In this document: in pieces, positions 1-6,775 of the stretch
Layout: every line of letters begins with the position of its first letter
How positions within the stretch are numbered: the stretch's first letter is position 1
From: Maricaulis sp.
GTDB lineage: Bacteria; Pseudomonadota; Alphaproteobacteria; Caulobacterales; Maricaulaceae
Length of the DNA: 25,530 nt
Direction of reading: 5' to 3'
NCBI GenBank assembly: GCA_002694345.1
Contig: NZLV01000090.1
Location: forward strand, 1-25,530
Made by a program: the position numbers and the translations under genes
The notes under the pieces: generated by a model
Told to the model about the DNA's origin: nothing
The model's input: only the letters and a program-made list of their open reading frames with translations
Databases searched by the model: none

Positions 1-324
1 GACGGGCATTGCCTGCGCGACCACGCCTTGGCCGCCTGTTCCACGGGAACGGCCCGGTCGGACTTCGCCGCCACCAGCCTGCACACGCTGGTTCACATGG
101 TGAAGTCGGGCCTGGGCGCGACGCTGCTGCCTCGCATGGCCGTGGATGCTGGTCTGGTTGATCAGATGGGTCTGGAAGTCATGCCCTTCGATCCGCCGGT
201 TGCCGGCCGCGAAATCGGGGTCGCCTGGCGCAAGGGTTCCGCGCGCGCCGAAGAGGCCCTGCAATTGGGCGAAGCGATCCGGGAAAGCCTGGTCGGATCA
301 GGCGGCGTCGGCGAGACAGTCTGA
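1..324 (+). CDS. oxyR: OxyR, LysR-family peroxide sensor (3' end only)
   Basis: The reading frame is open from base 1, so the gene is cut at its 5' side; about 107 C-terminal residues are visible. They belong to the effector-binding domain of a LysR-type regulator. The first residues read DGHCLRDHALAAC, which matches the redox loop of OxyR: two cysteines nine residues apart, equivalent to Cys199 and Cys208 of the E. coli protein. These form the disulfide that switches OxyR on in response to hydrogen peroxide. The following stretch, including HMVKSGLGATLLPRMAV, is the usual LysR effector-domain core. The final 27 bases overlap the end of the response regulator gene on the other strand. The DNA-binding half lies outside the window. 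The identification rests on the cysteine loop and is fairly secure. Confidence 0.87.
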   Translation, partial: DGHCLRDHALAACSTGTARSDFAATSLHTLVHMVKSGLGATLLPRMAVDAGLVDQMGLEVMPFDPPVAGREIGVAWRKGSARAEEALQLGEAIRESLVGSGGVGETV

Positions 325-657
325 CAATTTGCCGGGATTGAGCAGGTCGATCTTGTTGATCGGTCCGGTCACCTTGAACGCATACTCCGCCGTATCCAGC
401 CGGGTGGCGTCCGCGGTCATCAGGATGACATGACCGGCATAACCTGCCTCAGCGATGTGGCGCAACGTGTCCGCAAAGTCTTCATACGGCGGCAGGCACC
501 GGTCCAGAAAGACGTGATCGAACCGGTCCGGCCCCGCCTCGATGAAGCGCTCCAGCGCGTCGAAGCCCTGGAATTCAAGCGCGGGATTTTCCGCCTTGCC
601 CAGTTCGGACAGGATCAAGTGTTCAACCGTGTCGTCATCGACAATGGCGATACGCAT
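298..657 (-). CDS. Single-domain response regulator (CheY-like receiver)
   Basis: This 119-residue protein consists of one receiver domain with no output domain. The N-terminal acidic cluster is D7-D8-D9 in MRIAIVDDDT, the predicted phosphoacceptor is D52 (VFLDRCLPP), the switch Thr is T81 (ILMTAD) and the conserved Lys is K102 (INKID). I chose the ATG at 657 because the family begins at this MRIAIVDDD motif and GGAG lies a few bases upstream; a longer open frame exists, but its N-terminal extension resembles no domain. The final 27 bases overlap oxyR in convergent orientation. No histidine kinase is adjacent. A stand-alone receiver usually acts by protein-protein contact, as a phosphate sink or in a phosphorelay, but its partner cannot be told from this window. 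Confidence 0.8.
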   Translation of the reverse strand: MRIAIVDDDTVEHLILSELGKAENPALEFQGFDALERFIEAGPDRFDHVFLDRCLPPYEDFADTLRHIAEAGYAGHVILMTADATRLDTAEYAFKVTGPINKIDLLNPGKLSDCLADAA

Positions 658-837
658 GCGGTCTCCAGTTCGGCTCTTGCCCGGGAGGCCCGAAACGGGC
701 TCGCCCAGCCGACCATTGCGTCCACCCCAGCGTCTGACACCGGCGCGAACCACGCCAATCATGATTAATGCAGCGAATATGGACAGGCACTTAACGCCTG
801 CGGCAGGCCGACGCATTGGCTTCCCGTGCCCTCCATG

Positions 838-855
838 TTTCTGTCGCGACAGAAA
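838..855. promoter_or_regulatory. Perfect 18-bp palindrome, probable operator of the GbsR/MarR-type gene
   Basis: TTTCTGTCGCGACAGAAA is identical to its own reverse complement over all 18 bases. It ends 19 bases before the ATG of the GbsR/MarR-type regulator, where it would overlap the core promoter or transcription start. Winged-helix dimers of this class typically bind such sites and repress themselves. It also lies in the region shared with the divergent response regulator gene, though about 180 bases from that start. I see no second full copy in the window. Confidence 0.7.
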
Positions 856-874
856 TTGATGAAGGAAACGGGCC

Positions 875-1399
875 ATGCATCTGTCCGGTCCCATGCAGCG
901 CTTCGTGGTTCATTGGGGGGAGATGGGGGCGCGCTGGGGCGTCAACCGCTCGATCGCCCAGATCCACGCCCTGCTTTATCTCGCCGACCAGCCGCTCGAC
1001 GCGGAAGAGATCGTCGACACGCTCAAGATCGCCCGCTCCAATGTCTCCAACTCCCTCAAGGAGTTGCAGCAATTGGGCCTGGTAACCCGGGAACAGGTAC
1101 TAGGAGACCGGCGCGACCGCTTCTCCGCCACGCACGAACCCTGGGACATGCTGATGGCCATCGCCGAGGCCCGAAAACAGCGGGAAATCGACCCGACCAT
1201 CGCCATTCTGCGCGAATGCGCGGACGCGGCTGAAGCCGACAGTTCGACGCCGAAACTGGCAGCCGAACGCCTGCGCCGCATGGAAAGCTTCGTCACCAAT
1301 CTCACGGACTGGTACGGCCAGATCCGGTCGATGCCGCAGGGCACACTGATCAAACTGATGAAACTGGGCGCGCGGGTCGCCAAATTCGTGGGCGGATAG
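875..1399 (+). CDS. GbsR/MarR-family winged-helix transcriptional regulator
   Basis: This 174-residue protein has the GbsR-type layout. A short N-terminal helix (MQRFVVHWGEMGARWGVNRS) leads into a winged helix at about residues 25-90, with the recognition region around IARSNVSNSLKELQQLGLV. The C-terminal half (about 95-165) is helical and probably mediates dimerisation. The ATG at 875 has AAGGAA at a good distance upstream. Members of this family are dimeric repressors, several of them controlling osmoprotectant or membrane-lipid genes, but no obvious target enzyme lies next to this one. The perfect palindrome at 838-855 makes autoregulation likely. It converges on the arsC-like gene with only six bases between the stop codons. 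Confidence 0.85.
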   Translation: MHLSGPMQRFVVHWGEMGARWGVNRSIAQIHALLYLADQPLDAEEIVDTLKIARSNVSNSLKELQQLGLVTREQVLGDRRDRFSATHEPWDMLMAIAEARKQREIDPTIAILRECADAAEADSSTPKLAAERLRRMESFVTNLTDWYGQIRSMPQGTLIKLMKLGARVAKFVGG

Positions 1400-1405
1400 C
1401 CCGGC

Positions 1406-1765
1406 CTAGCCGTGGAAGAGTTCCAGGACCTGTTCCGGCGGACGGCCGATCATGGCTTCATCCTTGTAGATCACGACCGGGCGCTCGATGAGCTTCGGGT
1501 TCTCGGACATCGCCTTGAACACGGCTTCCTCGTCTTCGATCGCCTTCAGGCCCAGCTCGCGATAGATGGTTTCATTCTTGCGCAGCCATTCATGAGCCGA
1601 TGTATAGCCCAACTGTTTCAGAACAGTTTTGAGTTCGGCCACGCTGGGCGTGTCGGTCATGTATTCACGAACGGTCAGATCGCCGCCCCGCGCTTCCAGC
1701 AAGGCCAGGCATTGCCGGGACTTCGAGCAGCGGGGATTGTGCCAGATAATCGTCGAATCGCTCAT
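1406..1765 (-). CDS. arsC: ArsC-family reductase (glutaredoxin-type arsenate reductase or YfgD-like)
   Basis: The product is a 119-residue thioredoxin-fold protein of the ArsC/Spx family. The N-terminal motif HNPRCSKS places the catalytic cysteine at C13, equivalent to Cys12 of plasmid ArsC. Downstream are the family arginine motifs ERPVVI and IGRPPE. I start it at the ATG at 1765 because AAGGAAG sits just upstream and the family begins near this residue. The expected reaction is glutathione/glutaredoxin-linked reduction of arsenate to arsenite in the cytoplasm. No arsenite pump or ArsR repressor is nearby, so it may be the stand-alone YfgD-type paralogue whose substrate is less certain. It follows the CoA-ester lyase gene on the same strand after 84 bases. 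Confidence 0.85.
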   Translation of the reverse strand: MSDSTIIWHNPRCSKSRQCLALLEARGGDLTVREYMTDTPSVAELKTVLKQLGYTSAHEWLRKNETIYRELGLKAIEDEEAVFKAMSENPKLIERPVVIYKDEAMIGRPPEQVLELFHG

Positions 1766-1849
1766 TTTTCTTCCTTTTAATCCAGCGATCAAAGCCGGTC
1801 TTGGCGGGCAACATCAAGTCTCCGCCTGCATTTGACTGTGCCTGAATAT

Positions 1850-2701
1850 CTATATGTCGTTATCGCCCGCCGATGACAGAAGGGCCCGCGCGGCATCCAG
1901 GTGAAGCCTTTCCACCATGTCGCCATCAAGCGAGATCACCCCTTTGCCCGCATTGTCCGGATCCGCGAAAGCCGCCACGATCCGGGCGGCGCGCTCCAGT
2001 TCGGCCGGAGTCGGCCCGAAATAGAGATGCGCCAGATCCACTTGTCCGGGATGGATCAGCGTCTTGCCGTCAAAGCCCAGTATCCGGCCCTGTTCCGCCT
2101 CGGCGCGGAAGCCCTTGGGGTCCCGGAAGTGATTGTAGACACTGTCGAGCGCGTACAGATTCCGCGCCCGCGCCGCGCAGACGATCTGCAACAGGTGCGG
2201 CACCAGGGCGAGCCGGTCATGATCCGGCGAACAGCGCAGCTCCTTGGCCAGGTCATTGGTGCCGGCAATCAGGCCTGCCAACCCGGTCCCGGTCGCCCCG
2301 GAGATACCCGGCAAATTCATCAGGCCCAGCGGGGTCTCGATCATCGCCCAGATCGGCATGGACGAGCCGTGCGCGCTCAGCGCGGAACGCACCTCGTGCA
2401 GATCGCCGACCTGCTCCACTTTCGGGATCACCACTGCATCGGCGGTCTGGGCCGCCATACGCAGATCAGCCGCGCCCCAGGGCGTATCGAGACCGTTGAT
2501 GCGGACCGTACGGATCGCGCCGGACGCCGACCAGACCGACATCGCCGTATCGACACAGGCCCGAGCCTCGGCCTTTTCCTCCGGCCCCACGGAATCCTCC
2601 AGATCCAGGATCAGGAGATCGGCCCCGACATGGGCCGCCTTGTCGACCGCGCGCGGCTTGGACGCGGGAACGAAAAGAGCGGAACGGATGAGGCGGCGCA
2701 T
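1850..2701 (-). CDS. HpcH/HpaI-CitE family CoA-ester lyase
   Basis: This 283-residue protein has the TIM-barrel signature of the CitE/malyl-CoA lyase family. LDLEDSV at about residues 32-38 holds acidic residues near the metal site, RINGLDTPW supplies the conserved Arg67, MIETPLGL supplies the metal-ligand Glu122, GTNDLAKEL holds Asp150, and GFDGKTLIHPGQ is the conserved C-terminal motif. Relatives cleave or form (S)-malyl-CoA, beta-methylmalyl-CoA or citramalyl-CoA with Mg2+. Which substrate applies here cannot be read from the sequence. There are no citrate lyase alpha or gamma subunit genes next to it, so a citrate lyase complex is unlikely. It is divergent from pdxY with about 44 bases between the starts, so the promoters must overlap. 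Confidence 0.86.
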   Translation of the reverse strand: MRRLIRSALFVPASKPRAVDKAAHVGADLLILDLEDSVGPEEKAEARACVDTAMSVWSASGAIRTVRINGLDTPWGAADLRMAAQTADAVVIPKVEQVGDLHEVRSALSAHGSSMPIWAMIETPLGLMNLPGISGATGTGLAGLIAGTNDLAKELRCSPDHDRLALVPHLLQIVCAARARNLYALDSVYNHFRDPKGFRAEAEQGRILGFDGKTLIHPGQVDLAHLYFGPTPAELERAARIVAAFADPDNAGKGVISLDGDMVERLHLDAARALLSSAGDNDI

Positions 2702-2745
2702 CGTTGGATCAAAAAGCTTCTGCGAGTAGGAAATTTCGATATAGC

Positions 2746-3612
2746 ATGAAACCCATGCCCTTGGCGCTGATCCTTTCCAGTCTTGTCGCGGCCTCCCGTG
2801 TCGGCGGGGGTGTCAGCGAGCGCGCGCTCAATGCCGCAAAGATCGACACCATGCTGGTGCCGACCGTCCTGTTCGGCCGACATCCCGGCTGGGGACCGCC
2901 CGGCGGCGGTCCGGTCGAGCAGGATCTGTTCGAGGGCGTGCTCTCCGGCATTGCCGACCAAGGCTTGCTGGACATTACCGATATCGTGCTGACCGGCTAT
3001 TTCGCCGATGTCGGCCAGGTGTTCGACACGGCTGCCGTGATTGATGTGGTCCGCAAGGGCAAACGGATCAATCAGGGCGTGAAGGCCTATGCGCCCCGGC
3101 CCATGGTGATTGTCGACCCGGTCATGGGCGATGCGCCCGGCGGGCTCTACGTCCCTGCGGCCATCGCCGCCGGGATCAAGGACCAGCTCATTCCGCGGGC
3201 CGACCTGATCACGCCGAATGCCTTTGAACTGGGCCATATCACCGGCCGTCAGCTCACCGATCTGGCCTCCATGGTGCGCGCCGCCCGCTCGATCGACTGC
3301 CCTTGCCTGGTCTCGTCCCTGCCGCGGCATGGCCAGATCGGCGTCATGTATGTCGATCAGGACGAGGCCTGGATAGTCACGCATGATCGCGTGCCCAAGG
3401 CGCCCAATGGCACGGGCGATCTGCTCACCGCCGCCTTTGTCAGCGCCATCGCTTTTGGCGCCGATCCCAAAACGGCGCTGGAACGCTCCGTCGCCGTGAC
3501 CCTGGCCCTGGTGCAGCAGGCCCGGGATTGGCAGGCGCCCGAACTCCCGGTCGTCGCCGCAGCCCACCTGCTGCGTGAGCCCGGCCTCAGCCTGGAAGCC
3601 GAGGCGCTCTAG
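2746..3612 (+). CDS. pdxY: Pyridoxal kinase, PdxY-type
   Basis: This is a 288-residue ribokinase-fold kinase that phosphorylates pyridoxal in the salvage route to pyridoxal 5'-phosphate. The N-terminal SSLVAASRVGG and the substrate loop VPTVLFGRHPGWG are of the kind I associate with alphaproteobacterial PdxY. Further motifs are DPVMGD (residues 124-129), TPNAFELGHITG, and NGTGDLLTAAF with the catalytic base D225. The frame is open back to a TTG at 2704, but family alignment favours the ATG at 2746 (or 2755), giving the usual length of about 287; AGGAA lies rather far upstream (about 14 bases), so the start is not certain. Its TAG stop overlaps the TAG stop of the convergent PfpI gene in the shared bases CTAG. 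Confidence 0.87.
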   Translation: MKPMPLALILSSLVAASRVGGGVSERALNAAKIDTMLVPTVLFGRHPGWGPPGGGPVEQDLFEGVLSGIADQGLLDITDIVLTGYFADVGQVFDTAAVIDVVRKGKRINQGVKAYAPRPMVIVDPVMGDAPGGLYVPAAIAAGIKDQLIPRADLITPNAFELGHITGRQLTDLASMVRAARSIDCPCLVSSLPRHGQIGVMYVDQDEAWIVTHDRVPKAPNGTGDLLTAAFVSAIAFGADPKTALERSVAVTLALVQQARDWQAPELPVVAAAHLLREPGLSLEAEAL

Positions 3613-4298
3613 GCCGGTTCCGGCAAGTCCAGTCCGTCCAGGATGATCTCGAACTCCGCGAGGCGCGGCCCGAACCGCGCTTCCACGGCCCTGCGGACAC
3701 CCGGACTGGCCAGATCGGGTGACCCCGACAGGACCGGCGGATGCGGGTCATATTCCAGACCCAGCTGCACGGCTTCTGCCACGCTCTCACCGGCGAGGTC
3801 CCGAATGATGGTGAAAGCGAAATCGATACCCGCCGTCACGCCACCGCCCGTGAAGAGATTGCCATCGCGCACGACACGGTCTTTCACCGGGATCGCCCCG
3901 AAACGGGCGAGGTGATCATGATAGCGCCAGTGCGTGGTGGCTTTCCGTCCCTGCAGCAGGCCTGCCGCGCCCAGGATGAAGGCCCCCGTGCAGACAGAGC
4001 TGACGATCCTCGCCCCCCAGGCCTGCTCCCGCAGGAAGTCCAGAAGCCCTGCATCCTGCATCGCGGCATCGACACCAAACCCGCCGGGAACGCAGAGCAG
4101 GTCCAGCTGCGGGCACTCCGCGAACACCGTGTCCGGCAGGATGAAGGGCCCGCAGTCCGTCTTCACGGGATCCAGGGAGGCGGCCACCAGGTGCACCTGG
4201 GCTCCGGGCAGACGCGACAGGACCTGGAGGGGCCCGGTGAAGTCCAGCTGGGTGATATTGTCGAACAGCAGGAATCCAATTCGGAAAGGGGGGGTCAT
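3609..4298 (-). CDS. DJ-1/PfpI family protein, isonitrile-hydratase-like
   Basis: This 229-residue class I glutamine-amidotransferase-fold protein resembles isonitrile hydratase (InhA) and the amidase-like domain of GlxA regulators. The nucleophile elbow is SVCTGAFILGAAGLL with C103 and T104, and QLDFTGPLQV holds D19. These match the Asp, Cys and Thr known to be needed in InhA, so it is probably an active enzyme. TTHWRYHDHL and FTGGGVTAGIDFAF are further family motifs. Its ATG overlaps the TGA of the upstream GlxA-like regulator in an ATGA tetranucleotide, so the two are translationally coupled and the regulator probably controls it. The physiological substrate is unknown. The start at 4298 is favoured by this overlap and by family length. 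Confidence 0.9.
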   Translation of the reverse strand: MTPPFRIGFLLFDNITQLDFTGPLQVLSRLPGAQVHLVAASLDPVKTDCGPFILPDTVFAECPQLDLLCVPGGFGVDAAMQDAGLLDFLREQAWGARIVSSVCTGAFILGAAGLLQGRKATTHWRYHDHLARFGAIPVKDRVVRDGNLFTGGGVTAGIDFAFTIIRDLAGESVAEAVQLGLEYDPHPPVLSGSPDLASPGVRRAVEARFGPRLAEFEIILDGLDLPEPA

Positions 4299-5296
4299 GA
4301 CACGGTCTCCTCGGTCAGGGGGGAAGCGAAACGGGCGCGGAAATCGCGTGGCGACACGCCCAGCCGGCGCATGAAACTGCGGTCCATGCGCTGGTGGGTG
4401 CCAAAGCCGGACTGACGGGCAATGGCATCGATCCGGCGGCGCGTGGACACCAGAAGATGGCGCGCCGCATCCAACCGCACGCGCTCGACCAGAACGGCAG
4501 GCGACAACCCGGCCTCGCTCCGGCACAGGCGGCTCAGTGTCCGCGGGGATACGGCCATCACTTCGCACATGGTCTCCACGGACCAGTCACGGTCCGGCTT
4601 GGCGCGAATGGCCTGCGCCAGCCGCGTCAGGCGATCATCATCACAGGTAGGGTCCACCAGATCCGCCGCATATTGACCCTGTCCCCCGGCGCGAACCCGC
4701 TGGACCACATTCTGGCGGGCCACATCCAGCGCCAGCTGGCGGCCATGGTCCGCCTCGATCATGGCAAGCGCCAGGTCGATCCCCGCCGTGACCCCGGCCG
4801 AGGTCCACACCCGGCCATCTCGGACATGGATAGCGTCCGCATCCACCTCAACATCAGGATGGAGACGTTGCAGACGGCCGGCCGATTGCCAATGCGTGGT
4901 GATGCGGCAGCCGGTCAGACGGCCGCTGGCCGCCAGGAAGAAGCTTCCCGAACACACCGAGGCCAGCCGGTCCGCCCGGTCGAAGGCCGCCGAGACCAGA
5001 CCCTTTAAGCTGTCATCGCGCAGGGCCGCCCGCATGCCGGCCTCTTCGCCGCCGGCCACCAGCAGCGTCGCATCGACCCCAATCCGGTGGATGGCGTCAG
5101 CGGCGGACAGATCGGCCTGCACGATGAGACCGGCCGAAGACAGGACCGGGCCGGCCTCCGGCGCGACGGTGCGAAGGGCATAGAGCGACTGCCCGCTCAA
5201 CCGGTTGGCCGCAGCGAACATGGCCAGCGGCCCGGTCAGATCGAGAATCTGGAAGCCGGGAAAGATGAGGCAGAACAGGGATTGCGGCTGTGTCAT
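4295..5296 (-). CDS. GlxA-family AraC-type transcriptional regulator with DJ-1/PfpI domain
   Basis: The product has 333 residues. Residues 1-190 form a DJ-1/PfpI-like domain with D19 (ILDLTGPLAM) and an intact nucleophile motif SVCSGSFFLAASG (C115). Residues 225-325 form an AraC double helix-turn-helix: WSVETMCEVMAVSPRTLSRLCRSEAG, followed by IDAIARQSGFGTHQRMDRSFMRRLGVSPRDFR. The N-terminal domain is thought to sense a small molecule. The ATG at 5296 begins the family-typical MTQPQSLFCLIFPG; there is no clear ribosome-binding site, and an in-frame upstream start at 5338 is possible. It is followed, with a 4-base overlap, by a PfpI protein homologous to its own sensor domain. A small inverted repeat lies upstream at 5324-5337. 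Confidence 0.9.
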   Translation of the reverse strand: MTQPQSLFCLIFPGFQILDLTGPLAMFAAANRLSGQSLYALRTVAPEAGPVLSSAGLIVQADLSAADAIHRIGVDATLLVAGGEEAGMRAALRDDSLKGLVSAAFDRADRLASVCSGSFFLAASGRLTGCRITTHWQSAGRLQRLHPDVEVDADAIHVRDGRVWTSAGVTAGIDLALAMIEADHGRQLALDVARQNVVQRVRAGGQGQYAADLVDPTCDDDRLTRLAQAIRAKPDRDWSVETMCEVMAVSPRTLSRLCRSEAGLSPAVLVERVRLDAARHLLVSTRRRIDAIARQSGFGTHQRMDRSFMRRLGVSPRDFRARFASPLTEETVS

Positions 5297-5323
5297 ACCG
5301 CGGAGGTTACAACCAGACCCCCA

Positions 5324-5337
5324 TGACCCAAAGGTCA
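5324..5337. promoter_or_regulatory. Small inverted repeat upstream of the GlxA-like gene
   Basis: TGACC-CAAA-GGTCA has perfect 5-base arms around a 4-base spacer and lies 28 bases before the chosen start of the GlxA-like gene. On the minus strand one arm forms TTGACC, a fair -35 box, but no good -10 box follows at the normal spacing. It could be an operator or chance, as the arms are short. Confidence 0.3.
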
Positions 5338-5355
5338 ATCAAGGGGCAAATCGGG

Positions 5356-5736
5356 TCAGGCGTCCGGCTTCACCCGCCAGGGCGGATCGATCCGGTTCTC
5401 TCCGGCATGGTAGAGCTTGATCCGATGACCATCAGGGTCCACCAGCACGGCCTCGCGCCACAGCCAGCGCTCGTCGCGGGGTGGGTGGTCAAAGTCGAAC
5501 CCTTTCGCGACGAGGGCCTGGCAGGCGGCGTCGACATCCTCGCTTTCCAGATAGATCACCGCACCCGGCGTGACCGGCCCATCCTCGAGATGCAGCGAGA
5601 AGGTCGTATCGCCCTCAGGGGCCAGGAAGCGGCAATAGTGCGGGCTGTCGACCAGAAGCCGGAAGCCCAGCCGCTGGTAGAAATCCCGCGACACCGGAAT
5701 ATCACTGACCGGAAGGGTAATCTGGTTAAGGCGCAT
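5356..5736 (-). CDS. VOC-superfamily (glyoxalase/bleomycin-resistance fold) protein
   Basis: This small 126-residue protein has the paired beta-alpha-beta-beta-beta modules of the vicinal oxygen chelate fold: MRLNQITLPVSDIPVSRDFYQRLGF at the N-terminus and LVDPDGHRIKLYH near the C-terminus. The position in the first strand that is often a metal-binding His is Gln here (NQITLPV), so metal binding or catalysis may differ from glyoxalase I; the substrate is unknown. The ATG at 5736 lies inside the last codons of the DUF4340 gene, an 11-base overlap, which implies translational coupling with the ABC module upstream. I know of no established tie between this family and GldFG-like transporters, so the link may be only positional. 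Confidence 0.84.
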   Translation of the reverse strand: MRLNQITLPVSDIPVSRDFYQRLGFRLLVDSPHYCRFLAPEGDTTFSLHLEDGPVTPGAVIYLESEDVDAACQALVAKGFDFDHPPRDERWLWREAVLVDPDGHRIKLYHAGENRIDPPWRVKPDA

Positions 5737-6775
5737 CGGGAATCTCGGTCGGACGGGGGTCAGCAATCATGTCGAGGGGCCGGATCAGGCGGTCCAGCGT
5801 CAGGTCCGAGAGCAGGAAGGCCCAGCCCTGCGCGGCCGTATTGAGCGCCTCGACCGCCTCGACCGCGTCGTCGCTCAGCGCCCGCGCTTCCAGCCGGGCC
5901 CAACGGGTATCGCCCCGTTCGATCACCTCGACGGACAGCCGGATGCCGCTGAACGTCTCGGCCTCGTGCCGCGCCATCACCGCGCCCTCGACCCGGTCGG
6001 CCGACCGGACATCACGGAAGCGCACTCGTGCCAGGGCATTGGCCGGACCATTGCCGGCCGCTGCTGTGATCGGCCGCCAGCCCGGAGGCTCGCGCAGGGC
6101 AAAATTGCGCACGCTCAGCCCGGCACGCTCCAGCAGATAGGGCGGGCCCTCGGCTGGCGTGACCCGGGCGCGGGCGATCATGTTCGGCCCCAGGTCCAGG
6201 AAATCGAGCGCCAGCCAGTCCGTCGCCTCTGCCAGAGGCGGAATTTCGCCGCCCGGCACATCGAAACCGGCGGCAAAGGTCCGGTCACGCCCCGGAAAGC
6301 GGACATAGACACGGTCACCGGAGACACGGCCCAGAAGAATATCCGCCAAAACCTGTCCGGCTTCGTCGCGGACGCTGATCCGCGTCCCCGCATCCTCACC
6401 CCCGGCTGCCAGGCCCAGGCGGGCATGCTTGTCCGGATCAGCGGTCCGCGCTCCCGCATAGGTCAGACCGGCCAGCAACCGGTCCAGCTGGGCCAGCTGG
6501 TCAGGGCGTACCGGATAATTGTCGCGACTGGGCATGACCCAGCCCTGTTCAGTCCGCTCCAGCTCGAACTCATCCGTGGCGCTGTCGATCCGGATGCTCT
6601 GCGCCAGACCAACACTCTGCCCCCAGTCCGGCAGGACCGGGCCCGAAACGTCGGGTGTCCAGCCGCGGCTCGCCTGCACCCATCCGGCCGTCACGGCCAG
6701 AACGAGCAGGATCAGCGCGGCCCCGCCCGTCAGGCCGAGGCGCCGCAATCTTTGACGGTCCATGGGCTGGCTCAT
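5726..6775 (-). CDS. DUF4340 domain protein, membrane-anchored
   Basis: The 349-residue product has a basic N-terminus (MDRQRLRRLG), one transmembrane helix at about residues 14-34 (LTGGAALILLVLAVTAGWV), and a long extracytoplasmic region of DUF4340 type. That region contains repeated beta-strand units such as FELERTEQGWVMPSRDNYPVRPDQLAQLDRLLAGL and VLADILLGRVSGDRVYVRF. DUF4340 proteins are commonly encoded downstream of GldG-like ABC auxiliary proteins, which is the arrangement here: its ATG overlaps the TGA of the GldG-like gene by four bases. Its molecular role is unknown. A role as an extracytoplasmic partner of the transporter is inferred from coupling and topology. An internal ATG four codons in is an alternative start. 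Confidence 0.85.
   Translation of the reverse strand: MSQPMDRQRLRRLGLTGGAALILLVLAVTAGWVQASRGWTPDVSGPVLPDWGQSVGLAQSIRIDSATDEFELERTEQGWVMPSRDNYPVRPDQLAQLDRLLAGLTYAGARTADPDKHARLGLAAGGEDAGTRISVRDEAGQVLADILLGRVSGDRVYVRFPGRDRTFAAGFDVPGGEIPPLAEATDWLALDFLDLGPNMIARARVTPAEGPPYLLERAGLSVRNFALREPPGWRPITAAAGNGPANALARVRFRDVRSADRVEGAVMARHEAETFSGIRLSVEVIERGDTRWARLEARALSDDAVEAVEALNTAAQGWAFLLSDLTLDRLIRPLDMIADPRPTEIPDAP

Noticed and set aside
688..700. GCCCG-AAA-CGGGC hairpin in the leader of the response regulator
   Set aside because: Only five-base arms of pure GC in GC-rich DNA, with no link to a promoter, ribosome-binding site or U tract.
765..779. TTAA-N7-AATA as a CtrA site in the response regulator/GbsR gap
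   Set aside because: The second half-site does not match TTAA, so it is below a reasonable threshold.
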